Source: Puccinellia tenuiflora (Eukaryota > Streptophyta > Magnoliopsida > Poales > Poaceae). Taken from it: 64,000 nucleotides of DNA. Position 1 is the first letter of the stretch. Each line of letters starts with the position of its first letter. This document shows positions 44,906 through 56,837 of the stretch, in pieces. The stretch covers positions 682,001 through 746,000 of the forward strand of contig QRDG01001734.1 of assembly GCA_012064385.1 (NCBI GenBank). Direction: 5' to 3'. Below the pieces are notes generated by a model, which did no database searches, had not been told where the DNA came from, and saw only the letters and a program-made list of their open reading frames with translations. Made by a program: the position numbers and the translations under genes.

Positions 44906-47732
44906 TCTCTACTATATAATACGGCCTAATGTCGTGATGGTACGTCGCGGTAGGTACGTCGTCCGTATCAATCGCTATAAAACGCACGTTCCGATCGGTA
45001 AAGAAATAGGATCAGGAAAACAGAACGCACGCACAATAGGATCGCGCACGCACAATAGGATCGGTAAAACAACCGGATAAAAAACGGCCGACCTCACGCA
45101 TTAGATTCGATCTGCTTTGCAAATCGATGGAGATGATGTTATCATCACATGTGGCCCACGGACAACCGACCGGCCCGGTTGAATAGAAAAAAAAACAATT
45201 GCTGTAGGAAAAATCATCCATAACGATCTCCAACCCAGTTGAATAAGAAAAAACAATTGCTATAGGAAAAATCATCCACAACGATCGCTCTGATCGCTAA
45301 AGAAAAACATGAATAGAACAATCATTTCGATCGCAGAATTGAACGCAAAATACTCCACTAACTTTGGATTGCTCAGCGCGATTCTTTGGTAGCGTTTTTT
45401 TGGCTTTTTTTTTTTTCTTTTTCGAGACATACAAATATACAATGTACATATGCTTCCCAACAATCTCGCCGGGACACCCGCAACCCCTCCACAGATCGTG
45501 CGTTGTCACATATGTGTGTCCTTGCCGCCCCCGCAAGATCTACAGTTCTAGACCACCTGTTGAGCCCCCGCCAACGGTGTCTCGTCTGACTCCACTCCAC
45601 TTGGCGGCTCAACCCCACCGACGATTACACTAGACCACCCATTGGGCCCCTGTCATAATAATCTATACCTAATAATAAAATCAATAAGTCTTCCGCGGTT
45701 TGGTTTGGTACGTCACATGAATCACCCCTGAAATTATAGATAATTACTCACCACCACCACCCGTAAATCAGAAAAATGATTTGTCGGTCGATCCGTCTTT
45801 TTCTTCTTTTTTTCGCCTGTCCGTCCATCATGAGCGATCCGTTAGTTTCCTTCTCCCGATCGATCGCTGGTTAGTTTCCTTCTCCCGATCGATCGCCGGT
45901 TGTTTTCCTACTAGGATGTGCGCGCATCGTGATCCTCCCCAATTCCCAGCTCCAATCCGCCCAACATGTCAATCACATCCTACTTATACTTGCGCCCGCG
46001 TCAATCTATCCCTTCGTTCTAATTTTTTTCCTTCTTCTCGATTCGATTGGAATTTGTTTAGCACCAGCTGGCCTCGGCTCGATGGCGTCCAAGCGGATTT
46101 CAGGAAGACAACCTGGGTCGATGGCTTGGAGGCATGCACGGGGTAGCAACACACATATATACCTCCTCGTAAGCCTTCACGATAACCACAGGGAAGACGA
46201 TAGATCAATTCGGGGCGGTCTGTCTTCAACGGCATCACGACAGTGGAAACACGGATGCAACATTGACCCAGAGCTTGAGTCATGGCAGGCCAAGCGTCGC
46301 CAGTGCGCGCCCTGGAAAGGCGGGACTAGGCCAGGCCGCCCATCCAAGCCCTACTGCAGATGCGCTGAACTGGGATGCAAGTACGACCGCGGCAGGACGA
46401 GCACGACGCAGCTCGCGCGCTGGTCGAAGATAGAAATAGGACGGCGCCGGCGGCAGGAAACAACGCGCAACTCAACAATCAATAGGATGGCCGATTACTG
46501 CCAGGACAGTCTCCACGTCGCGCTCTCTGAGGAGATGTGCGCAGAGCCAGCCTTGACGACCTGATGACCTCCCTGGATTCCAAGAAGCAGTGCGAGAAGG
46601 CCTTTCTGGACTGTTTCTTCCCTCAACGCCAAGGTCGCGGTGGTGCCGGACACGATGGTTGACACGGTATTCTGCTCGTCGCACGTCATCATCGCCAAAG
46701 GTGTGTATTGTTTGTGATCAACTCCGCATCAAAAGTTTGGAAGAAACTCCTGCACATGGAGTAGCTGGTGGAACTAGCGATGGTCCTACAAACTCGAAGG
46801 TTGTCTGTAGTCCTGTTTGTGGGATCATCACAGAGGAAGAACTCATTTAACAATATCGAGCTGCCATCCGTATGTGCCTAAATTATGCACAACTGATTCA
46901 CGGTCCTTTGATTTTTAGAAATCGCAAATAATTTGTTGGCATTTACTACCCTGTAAGGATGTAATGTTTTCGTTCCCGCATGCAATTTGTTGGCAGGACT
47001 AGCTCGTCCGAAAGAATAAAAGAGTGGCCAAAGAGCGTACAGTTGTGTCCTGGTTTGTATGCGTGCGTACTTTGAACTATGTCATAGTTAAAACTAATAC
47101 TGCTAATTAAACATGGATACCTCCTTTCTGAATTGATTTTACCTCTGTCTAACAAGGGTGAGAAATACGGATGAAGGAAAATATTTGAGAGCAGCAATTG
47201 GCTACACAATTCAGGGAGGAAACTGGCTTGGCATCTACGAAAATCATGGCAAAGGTAAGCTAGGACTCTTTCAGTTGGTCTCCATGTTCTTATGATTTGG
47301 ATTGATTAGTTTTCTCATATTTCCGAAATTGATAATGTCAAGCTCTAGCTATTTTATTTAGTAAAATCAATCAGTTTCCCCCAAATACATATGTGATAAG
47401 GGTTCTCAAAATAGGTTCATCGGTATATATATATGCACAAATTATTTGTTTAACAATTTTACTAATAATGACCACTCACTATCAGAATTTTGCTTTGGGT
47501 TGGAAATATGGAGAGAGAACGCGTGATCGCGATGGTACCTGAGCAAGAAAAAATCTCGAAGGTTTTGGTTCACTTATTTTAAATCTACGAGTTCTTTCTT
47601 TTCTACATGAATTTATATATCTTTATGCACTCAGATTTGTATTGTGTAATTGAGGGAAGATGATTATGTGTTTTATTGTGTTTATATATGTCGTTTTCTC
47701 TCCCGTTGCAACGCACGGGCAATGTTTGCTAG
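44906..47732 (+). mobile_element. Helitron (candidate, 2.8 kb)
   Basis: The right end has a hairpin with CCCGT and ACGGG arms around TGCAACGC, followed by GCAATGTTTGCTAG and then T. This is the classic plant Helitron terminus CTAG|T preceded by a GC-rich hairpin. The left end TCTCTACTATATAATACGG follows an A, giving insertion between A and T. A second possible 5' end, TCTATACCTAATAATAAA, begins at 45662, so one Helitron may be nested in or recombined with another. No Rep/helicase domain is visible. Frames around 45930-46560 have no identifiable domain. Confidence 0.75.
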
Positions 47733-48516
47733 TATATATATATATATATTATACTATATAATACGGCTTGTGTTTCTCTCTTCGTCCGTCTGGCTTGTCG
47801 TCGTCTGATTAGTTTCGTTCTCGTTCCGATCGATCCCTGCGTGTGGGTCTTCCAATGCTTTGTGTCCCTACGATATATGTTAGTTGTGGGCGTAGGGACT
47901 GTACGATACGATTCCGGAACAACTTGTAACCAACAGTCCAACACGATGCGAAATAAAAGAAACTGTACACACGAACACGCAGCGCAGACGAGAGGGACAG
48001 AGCTCGGGCGAGCCTAGCTCCTTGGTGGATCCGATCGGTCGCCTCTCGCACGGTCTCGCCTCCATCGCCCGCCATGGGAACGAAGGTCCTCCACCCACAC
48101 CACTGTCTAGCTTCGTAATACGTGTGCATCTCGGCGTCGGCAGCCAAGAAGACCAGATCGTCCACAGCAAGGACGTGGTCAACATCCATGGGCCGGCCGT
48201 TCGGGAGCGGTGAAGGATCATGACATGCATTTGCTGCCGCTCGCAGAGAGCCGGTAATGCTTGGCGTGCTCGGCGCCGGAAGCTAGCACGATCAGATCGT
48301 CCATGGCGAGGACGTGGTCGGCATCCATGGTCCGGGCGTCGTGAAGGACCAGGACATGGAGCTGCTACTGTTAGCGCAGGAGGAATCATGGACAGCGTGC
48401 TCGACGCAGCGCGGTCGACCAGGACGACCGTGGCTGCCACGCGATGTCCATGACGAGGAGATGCGGCCCTACGCTCGTGACGAACAGACGGACACAGGAC
48501 GTCGAACAAGTTATTT

Positions 48517-49351
48517 TTTTTTTGACAATTAAAAGATGTATTCATTATATTCATTGACAGGATACAGACTGTAATGTGCAGTGTTGCACATTTGAGTTGC
48601 TAAGAGCAGCAATTACAAAGCATTGATCTAAAGAGTGTTTAGTACAGCTGAAAACACAAGCTCCTACACTATGTGTTTTTGTAGCCTCCTGAGCAAGTCT
48701 GTGAGCTATCATATTGTTATCTCTCTTGATCTTGAAAATTCTGGTTTGGATTCCCTGAGAATTTTTAAGGAATTGAAGAAGATTGGGCCTTATGATCCAA
48801 TGTCCAGGATGATTTATCGGATCTCTCTTCTGAAGAGATTGCGCTAACGTTAAGTTATCAGTTAAGAAATTTGCAACTTGAATTTGCAATGATCTAGCAA
48901 TTTGCGCTGCTGCTTCCATTGCTTGTGCTTCTGCTTGTAAAGCCGAATTTGCATAAGCAGCTGCCTGAATATAAATAGCTTGGTGGTCTTCTGGGTTGTG
49001 TCTACATTTAGAGAAGTCTTGTTACATTTCCAGGCTGCATCAGTAAATATGTTGGAATCTGTTCCTGTGTTACTCCATTCTGGTTCTGAGTGGATTTGCT
49101 CTTTTTTTGTATTCTCATTGATTAGTAGCCTTTGGGCATTAACATTGGGAATGATTTCCTTTTCTGCCTGGATAGCTTTAGCTTTGTACAGGACTTGTAG
49201 AGGGCTCCATATGGTCTTGTTGAAAAGGAGATCATTCCGAGCCTTCCAAATGCTCCAAAGGATACTAAGAATTGTTGGAAACGCATCCTTGTTATTGTAA
49301 TAAGTGAGAATATAGTAGATAATTTCTTGAATATGTTCAGTATCAAGTTGT
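48517..49351 (-). mobile_element. 5'-truncated LINE 3' end with RNase H remnant
   Basis: A 16-bp target duplication, GTCGAACAAGTTATTT at 48501-48516 and GTCGAGCAAGTTATTT (one mismatch) at 49352-49367, flanks the insert. The left end is a T-run, the poly(A) tail on the minus strand. The minus-strand frames read ILWSIWKARNDLLFNK-like sequence and then an RNase H-like (RVT_3) segment with MEAAAQIARSLQIQVANFLT and IKRDNNMIAHRLAQEA. These are the last domains of many plant LINEs. Reverse transcriptase and endonuclease are absent. Confidence 0.85.
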
Positions 49352-49614
49352 GTCGAGCAAGTTATTTGACTGATGTTTTAAGTATGCTTACAGAAACAAT
49401 ATAAAAGAATGGCATGGCCTAAGAGCATATTTATTAGATTCATGCACTAACGCAAGTAGTCATGACTTCATCTTTGTTGTTTCTATTCCCTTAATATTTT
49501 TTTTATTTCGGTATGGTGGTATGGTAAACTGAATTATCTGCGGAATTTTAATATGTACTTTTAATCCATTGAATGAGTCGTGTATGTGGATTGTTGTGTT
49601 GTATCGGTTTGTTA

Positions 49615-49886
49615 GACTAGTCACAATGGGGAGTATCATATATGTGATATCATATATGATACTAGTCTATGTTACTAGTTACACAATGCATAGTAATATA
49701 TATGTGATATCATATAATCATGCATTTATTAGGTTTTAGACTCATTTTGCATTGGAATACGTTATGTTACGGTATCTACCTATGATACCATTACCATCTC
49801 TCTCCTCATTAATTACAGTGACACGTCAGTTTTTTACCAACATGGCATGCATAATACTACCTATGATACTCCCACTGTGTCTAGTC
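49615..49886. mobile_element. Tourist-type MITE, copy 1 (272 bp)
   Basis: It has terminal inverted repeats GACTAGTCACAATGGGGAGT and, opposite, GACTAGACACAGTGGGAGT. TTA duplications lie at 49612-49614 and 49887-49889. The TTA target and the ends suggest the PIF/Harbinger (Tourist) superfamily. Confidence 0.8.
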
Positions 49887-49992
49887 TTAGTTACATAAAA
49901 ATAATAAATACAAGTTGAAATTTGAAGAGTGGTAAATGAGAGAGTGCAAACCGAAGAGGCAGTTTTTAAGGAGCTCTCCAAGATGACGCTTA

Positions 49993-50264
49993 GACTACTC
50001 ACAATGGGGAGTATCATATATGTGATATCATATATGATACTAGTCTATGTTACTAGTTACACAATGCATAGTAATATATATGTGATATCATATAATCATG
50101 TATTTATTAGGTTTTAGACTCATTTTGCATTAGAATACGTTATGTTACGGTATCTACCTATGATACCATTACCATCTCTCTTCTCATTAATTACAGTGAC
50201 ACGTCAGTTTTTTGCCAACATGGCATGCATGATACTACCTATGATACTCCCACTGTGTCTAGTC
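49993..50264. mobile_element. Tourist-type MITE, copy 2 (272 bp)
   Basis: It is the same length and orientation as copy 1 and nearly identical to it, 106 bp downstream. It has its own TTA duplications (49990-49992 and 50265-50267). Confidence 0.8.
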
Positions 50265-50651
50265 TTATGGCTTCACCTCCAGTCGTGCTCTATTGGAGGA
50301 AAACGTGAAAAATAGTTGAGCTGAATCTAGAGTTAGACGGGTTGATGATTTTAGGGTAAAAAAAATGTGAGTTTAGACAAAGATTTTTATTTGAATGTTG
50401 ATTTTTTTTCCGTTGCAAGGGCATGTTTGCTAGTCAAAATAATATACGGGCGCACATAACAGAACCCTGACATAACCAAGGATATTTGTCGATGAGGCCC
50501 ATTACAGGCCCATCAGATATTCTCGCTTGGAAAGCAAGAAAGAAGGTCACCGGAAAACCCACCTTCCACGGAGCTCTCTCCTCCTCTCCTACTTCTCCCC
50601 GTCGCCGCTTCGCCCAAAAACCCCAGAAAACCCTCGCTCCCCAAGCCCACC

Positions 50652-53600
50652 ATGCGCCGCCTACTCCGGCCGGCGAAAGCGGCGGCCTCCGTAGCCGCGG
50701 CGACCGCAGTAGCGGTGTCGCTCGCCGACGTCGCATACGCGGATGGCCTCTTCTCCTTCCGCCGCCAGTCCGCCGCTCCCCCGCCTCCTCCTCCCCCCGG
50801 CTCAGAGTCCGCCCCCGATGTCGCGTCTTATGACTGCAACGGCTTCGACGCCGAGTACCTGGAGCGCGGGGCCCGCGCCCTGCGCAAGATCAATAGCTCC
50901 CCCTACGCCAAGCTGGTAAGCGGCTCTCGCAATTGCAGCCCTAACCGGGAGGAATATTGCCCGTTCTGATGCCCTTGCCGTTGTTGTTCTTGGCTCCAGC
51001 TGTTTGATCTGATGAAGAAGCAGGAGGACACGCGCCTCGCGGGGTTGGCGGCGGAGAGTGTCCAGTTCAAAATCTACCAGAAACACCAGGACATTGTGAG
51101 TTATATGTGACTTTCCCCCTGTTTTTAAGCAAATATTGTTCGATGCATTAGTCGGTACATGACCAGTGCCATAAGCCTGTTTGTTCACGCAATTCCATTG
51201 CTACTGGAATCTAAGCCGCTATTGTTGAACCCTCTCTTCCTGGAATGTTTGAGTTCACCGGCTTCTCTGCAATGAAGAGCGTCAGATTTGTTAACCATTA
51301 ATCTGCTTAAGAAAGCAGGGCTGATACCAGTTCCTCCTGAAAACATTCTAGGATCTAAGCCATTCTGAGCGGTGTGTGTCATAATTTGTAACATGTCAAA
51401 CCTCGTGAATAGCAGGACTCACAGATTTGGGACATCATGTCATTGGAAAACTGGAACTTGTCTGTGTTCTGTCAGGGGAATTTTTCATCTGTATGTCTAA
51501 AGACGAGTTTTATATGATCTACAGGAGAGGATACAGAAAATGGGTGAAGATTATAGAAACAATTTAAAACAGCAATTACAAGCTGAGGCACAAAGGTTAC
51601 GCTATGAGGATGAATTAGCTAGGAAAAGAATGCAGGTATGTATCCCCTACCCCCCCCCCCCCCCCCCCCCACCACCACCCACACACACACATCATCATCT
51701 GCCTGAGCATTGCTTCTGGATCAACAACTTGCTCGGCCTGTGGCACCTATTCTGCATAGGCAGTCTCCTCGATCTGATGCTTGGTTTCCTGTGCTCTAGT
51801 TCATAGGCAGAACATCAACACATGATTTAATCAAGCACCTATTTTAACAGGAAGAGCGTGAAACTCAGAGGCGAGAGGACGCTGAACTTGTGAGGATGCA
51901 AGAGATTTCTGCCGTGAAAAGAGAACAAGCTAGGCGTGCCACAGAACATAAGATTTTGGATGACGAGCTACAGACTTGGAGAGAAAGAGCTAAAAATACG
52001 CGTGAAACAAACAAAGTGAACGCCATTTCGGAAGCTGAAGCAATTGCTCTTGAAAGAAAGCTGACAGAAGATTACGAAAGAAAAATGCTTCTGGAACGCA
52101 TGAATGGCGAGAAAGAAAAGTGGATTGCTGCAATAAATACCACCTTTTCACAGATAGAAGGTTCGGTGCTCTTACTATTAACAACTGTTACGAACGTAAT
52201 CAGCCATTCCTTGTTATTCTGCTTAGAAGTCGATAGTTACTGATTCAAAAGTCACAACACTATTTTGGCTAATCATGCTGTTTTTTTAATTATTTGCCCA
52301 GCGTCCTTATGTTGAATGTTCCTTCTAACTTAAATGAATTTGGTTATGCTTAACATGACACCTTGTTTCTACATTATACCATTCCAAGTCTTCTTAATTT
52401 CACCACGAAACCACAAAACAGATGGGTAGTTTTAGGCTTTCAGCTGAGACCTATCCCGCCCCTGCTGGTTGGTACTTATTGTGTCCACACAACTATTAGA
52501 AGTGCTATTACATGACACATAATTTTGAAAAAAATTCTGCAGCACTATGTGTCTCATGCCAAAACAAAACATCATACCCTGTGGAACCACATTCTATCTT
52601 TCTAGGCTAAAATCTGTCGCTTTGTTTTACAAATCAAAATTAGCACTAGCCTTTCTGATGTGTGCTTTAGATTTCAGATATGGATTGGGCTTTCTGTTTT
52701 AAATATTTTTTTTAACTAAGCAAATCAAGATAATTTCCAATTTTGCAGTACTTCTGATACTAGTTTCTCATATGAAATTGCAGGTGGGTTAAGAACGCTA
52801 TTAACTGATAGGAGTAAACTAGTAATGGGTATTGGAGGAGTCACTGCACTAGCTGCTGGGGTTTATACTACTAGGTTTGTCTGGATATCATATCATTTTC
52901 CTCGTTACACAGAATGATATAGACATGTAATGGTTTTATTTTTATATTTATTCAGGGAAGGAGCCAGGGTTACTTGGGGTTACGTCAATAGAATTTTGGG
53001 CCAGCCTTCATTGATTCGTGAATCATCAATGCGGAAGTTTCCGTTGCCAGGACTTAAATCTCTTAAACCTAGCTCGGCATCTCTGTCAGGAGGGATGGGC
53101 TTTGATAATGTTATCCTTCACCCTACTCTCAAACGGAGGATTGAACATCTTGCACGAGCAACTGCAAATACAAAATCTCATGATGCACCATTCCGCAATA
53201 TGTTGTTCTATGGACATCCTGGAACTGGCAAAACTTTAGTAGCCAGGGAGATGGCTCGCAAATCTGTAAGTACTCAATACATTTATGGCTCTGTCAATGG
53301 GGAGTCGTTTGCAATCAACCTTTGTTTGTTGGTGGTGGGACTTGTGTGCATTTTCAAAACCAGACTGTGGTGTGCAACTTATTTGTAAATTTAACTATAA
53401 TTACACAGCAGAAAGCCTTGCCAATCGATTTCAGCTTATTTATTGTAAATACATGCTTTCAGGTTGAATATAATTTATGCAACTATACTTCATTTTGCTA
53501 TTGAATGTATAAGGTTGATTTTTTTTTATGAAGTTCCCTTGTCTAACATTCGGAGCTGTTAATTTTTTCTAGCGGTGTAGTTTCGTTTTTGAAAAGAGAA

Positions 53601-54696
53601 TGATGGGATTTCTGTTTCACATTGATGATATTTTAAGTAACTTATGCATGATTTTTTATGCTGTATCCGACAATACTCACACTGTTGTACCCGTGATTGC
53701 AGGGCCTTGATTATGCAATGATGACAGGAGGTGATGTTGTACCCTTAGGATCAGAGGCTGTTACCAAGATCCATGAAATCTTTGATTGGTCTAAGAAGTC
53801 CCAAAAAGGGATGCTTCTTTTCATTGATGAGGCTGATGCATTCTTGTGCGAGTAAGTTTGCAACTTAACAATTTTCTGACTAAAAGTGAATTTGTAATTA
53901 ACTGTACTATGAATAATTGTATAAATTAGCTGATATTGAGTATTTTTCATCAATCTCAAGCTTTTATTGATGTAGCTTTGTGTCCAAAAGTGAATTCAAA
54001 CTCTGCTTACTAGATTTTTAGTTACTGAATCTAAACAAACCTTATTTCTTAGCCCAGCTAGTTTGAATTCAAGTAGCATATGTCAACTGGAAATTTATTC
54101 ACCTTATTTGGTAGGGGCACAATAATATAGATACATCAAGTTCTATCTATCCTAGTTAATCTATTTGTTTGTTTTACTTTTTATTAATTAGGCGTAACAG
54201 TACCCATATGAGTGAAGCTCAGCGGAGTGCTCTCAATGCACTATTGTTTCGAACCGGTGACCAATCAAGGGATATCGTTCTTGTCCTTGCAACAAACCGA
54301 CCAGGTGATCTTGATGCTGCTATTACTGACCGCATTGATGAAGTTATCGAGTTTCCCCTACCTGGGGAAGAGGAACGGTTTCAGCTGCTCAAGTTATACT
54401 TGAAGAACTATATGCTTAAAGAAGATGACAAGCGTTCTTCTTGGGGCTCACTGCTGAACAAGCAGGCACAGAAGATACATGTAAGGGACATAACTGATGA
54501 TCTACTTAGGGACGCCGCCCGCAAGATTGATGGCTTCTCTGGCAGAGAGATTGCTAAGCTGATGGCCAGTGTGCAGGCTGCTGTCTACGGCAGTCCTGAC
54601 TGTATATTGAATCCGCAGTTGTTTAGTGAGGTTGTTGAATACAAGATTGCTGAGCATCATCAGCGCGTGAAGCTTGCTTCGGAGGCGGCAGCTTGA
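50652..54696 (+). CDS. ATAD3: ATAD3-type mitochondrial AAA ATPase (8 exons)
   Basis: Exons: 50652-50915, 51000-51095, 51525-51635, 51851-52160, 52784-52874, 52956-53265, 53703-53851 and 54192-54696, giving 611 aa with consistent phases. ATAD3 proteins are inner-mitochondrial-membrane ATPases involved in nucleoid and membrane organisation. The order matches the family: a hydrophobic Ala/Val-rich N-terminus, a proline run, a DUF3523-type coiled coil (about 90-260), a membrane segment (VMGIGGVTALAAGVYTT, about 270-288), then the AAA domain. Walker A is GHPGTGKT (377-384), Walker B is LLFIDEADAF (433-442), and sensor 1 lies in VLATNRPGDLDAAITDRIDE. All key residues are present. The intron after exon 3 starts with a C-run and a CA-rich stretch. 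The gene seems intact. Confidence 0.93.
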
Positions 54697-56837
54697 GCAG
54701 TTGTTGCAGAGTTATCCGAAAGCTGCATTAGTTCAGATTGATGAGCTATGGTCCTGAGATATAATCGGCCCCACATAGCAGCTAAGATTTCGAAATTTCA
54801 CCGGAGACAGAAAATCTTGTATGTCACTGGTTTGTTCTGTTAATTTTGCTCGATGTGCTTGCCTGTGGTGAACTTAGATCGAAGTTGTCCTTCAGACCTT
54901 CCAAATAGGTTGACATATGAGTAGGCTGAAGAGCTTCTGAAATAACAGTAGTCTGAGCCACTCATCTAGGTTTCTTGTTCAGTCAGCATTTGTAATAATC
55001 TGTACGCTTGTCTATTGCTATTAAAGATGAGAAGATAATATTTGTGTGCTAATGGTTAAACTTGAATGCGCGGTTGAACTGCCACTGTTTCGCCACGTAA
55101 TTTTGCGTTCTCTTCTCTGGAATCATCTTATTTGGAACGTGTCTACAGTACATTGACCTCTTTCATCAGAATTCTGGAAACATCTCACACACAGAATTAA
55201 TTCCTCAAGATTTTGTTAGGTTGAGATAAATGTTTTTGAAAGGGTGTTTTAGTTGTTTAGTAAGAAAACCAAAGCTGCTGAGGGGAGTAGAGAACACAAG
55301 AGTGCCACCAGAGTCTGGTCCCCCCAGTATAAATGGTGTCCATATAAATGATGTAGTTTCTGTTTCGGGTCTCATCTTCACTCACATGTTTAGGTACATA
55401 CTATTGGTCTTCTCCTTTAGCACAACATACTATTCTTCTGTAATTCTCATTTGCAACCATCAAAGCCCAACTATACCCAAGTACAGAGCGCCTGTAGATC
55501 TCGGGGTCGTATTTAAGTTTCAGCAGGTCCTTGTCACGGCACAAGGCTAAACCGTCTTGAGCTCTCCCACCGTATCAATCACAAGTTTCAAGCCTTGTCT
55601 CAGACACCGCGTCAAGTATTTGCGCAATAATTTCAAGTCGTGATCAATCATTTTCCCTTGTAGAAGGCACTTGGAACACAAGGAAATCCCTGTTCAGAAG
55701 GACAATGGGGAGATGCAAACAGAGGTACCTCCATGTAATCTTATCATATAATGCTGGTGACCACAAAACAAACAACGAGATGAAATGTCATTACCAGAAA
55801 ACACACACAACACATTTCCTCACACACAAAAGATATATGCAAAGCTGGATGGCTGTAACGCAAGCCTTGAATTGCCGACAATGCACATATCATCATTCAC
55901 TTTGCGCTGCCATCCACCCAACCCAGCACATACACTCAAAACACAGAGGTCGTCTTTCTCTTTGATCACCCCTCTGACACAACAGTCCACTCTCACATGC
56001 GCCTGCTGCTGCCTTCTGGCCAAAGTCCAACAACTTGACACCACCACACCGGAAATCAGGGAGAGGTGAAAAAAAAAACATAGCTTTAGCAGAAGGCCAC
56101 CATGGAAGTTGGAAGCAGCAGCTCAAACAAGATTGCCCCCAAAGAAAGCTGCAAAAAACCACTTAGGAAAGGGGGTTAGGAGCAAACCAGAATGAGATGG
56201 CCCCACCCAATCAGGACAGAAAGCTTGCTAAGAAGCTTAGAAGCCCCCTGTAATGACCCCTCCTAATTGTACTTTTGCACACCAAATGACAAACCCTAAT
56301 GCCTTAAGTACATTCCCAGCAAAAGGTTAAGGGACCCTCCCTCACCCCAACGCACGCACAGCACAATGCCCCTGCCAAAGGGAATCCAACAAGCCCGAAA
56401 GGCGAGGTCAAAAAAGCAAGGAGTGCCCCGTCCCAGGCCAAGAAGAGTGGCATCGGCAATGGCAGTGCCAATGGCATTGCATTGCATCAAGAAATGCCAC
56501 TGACTGCAAACATACAACAAGCACGGGCACGCATGCACTTGCATACAGATGGAAAAGACCTAAAAGCAAAGAAGCATTTGGATCTTGATCAAGCTAAGCT
56601 GCTAACCTAATAATAATCACGTCATTTGATTATCCAAGAGATCAATGAGCTAGAGGTAGAAGAAATGCATGCCTCAGATTTACTTACCAGTCTCTCTACT
56701 CGCACCTAAGTAACTGCCGATCCGCGACTTAACACTTAACAACAATAAGGTTACTGGAATTACACGGGATAACAAAAAAAAGCTAATGACTAATGCATCC
56801 TCATGCTCCCCTCTCGCATTGTGCTGCTGCAACTGGC
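54697..56837. other. Convergent intergenic region between ATAD3 and the ZHD gene
   Basis: The two genes face each other, so both 3' untranslated regions lie here. No coding gene is supported. Frames such as 55230-55550 have no domain. A run of A residues lies near 56070. No transposon ends were recognised. Confidence 0.55.

Larger units (their letters stand above)
47749..50433 (+). mobile_element. Second, adjacent Helitron (candidate)
   Basis: It starts with TACTATATAATACGGCTT, close to the start of the preceding Helitron. It ends with CCGTTGCAAGGGCATGTTTGCTAG followed by T, with a weaker terminal hairpin. Inside are a LINE 3' end (48517-49351) and two Tourist-type MITEs. There is no Rep/helicase. 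The exact left border is uncertain because of the preceding TA-rich run. Confidence 0.6.

Noticed and set aside
45929..46564. 211-codon frame inside the first Helitron
   Set aside because: I recognise no domain and the start is in low-complexity sequence. Possible captured gene material, but unsupported as a gene.
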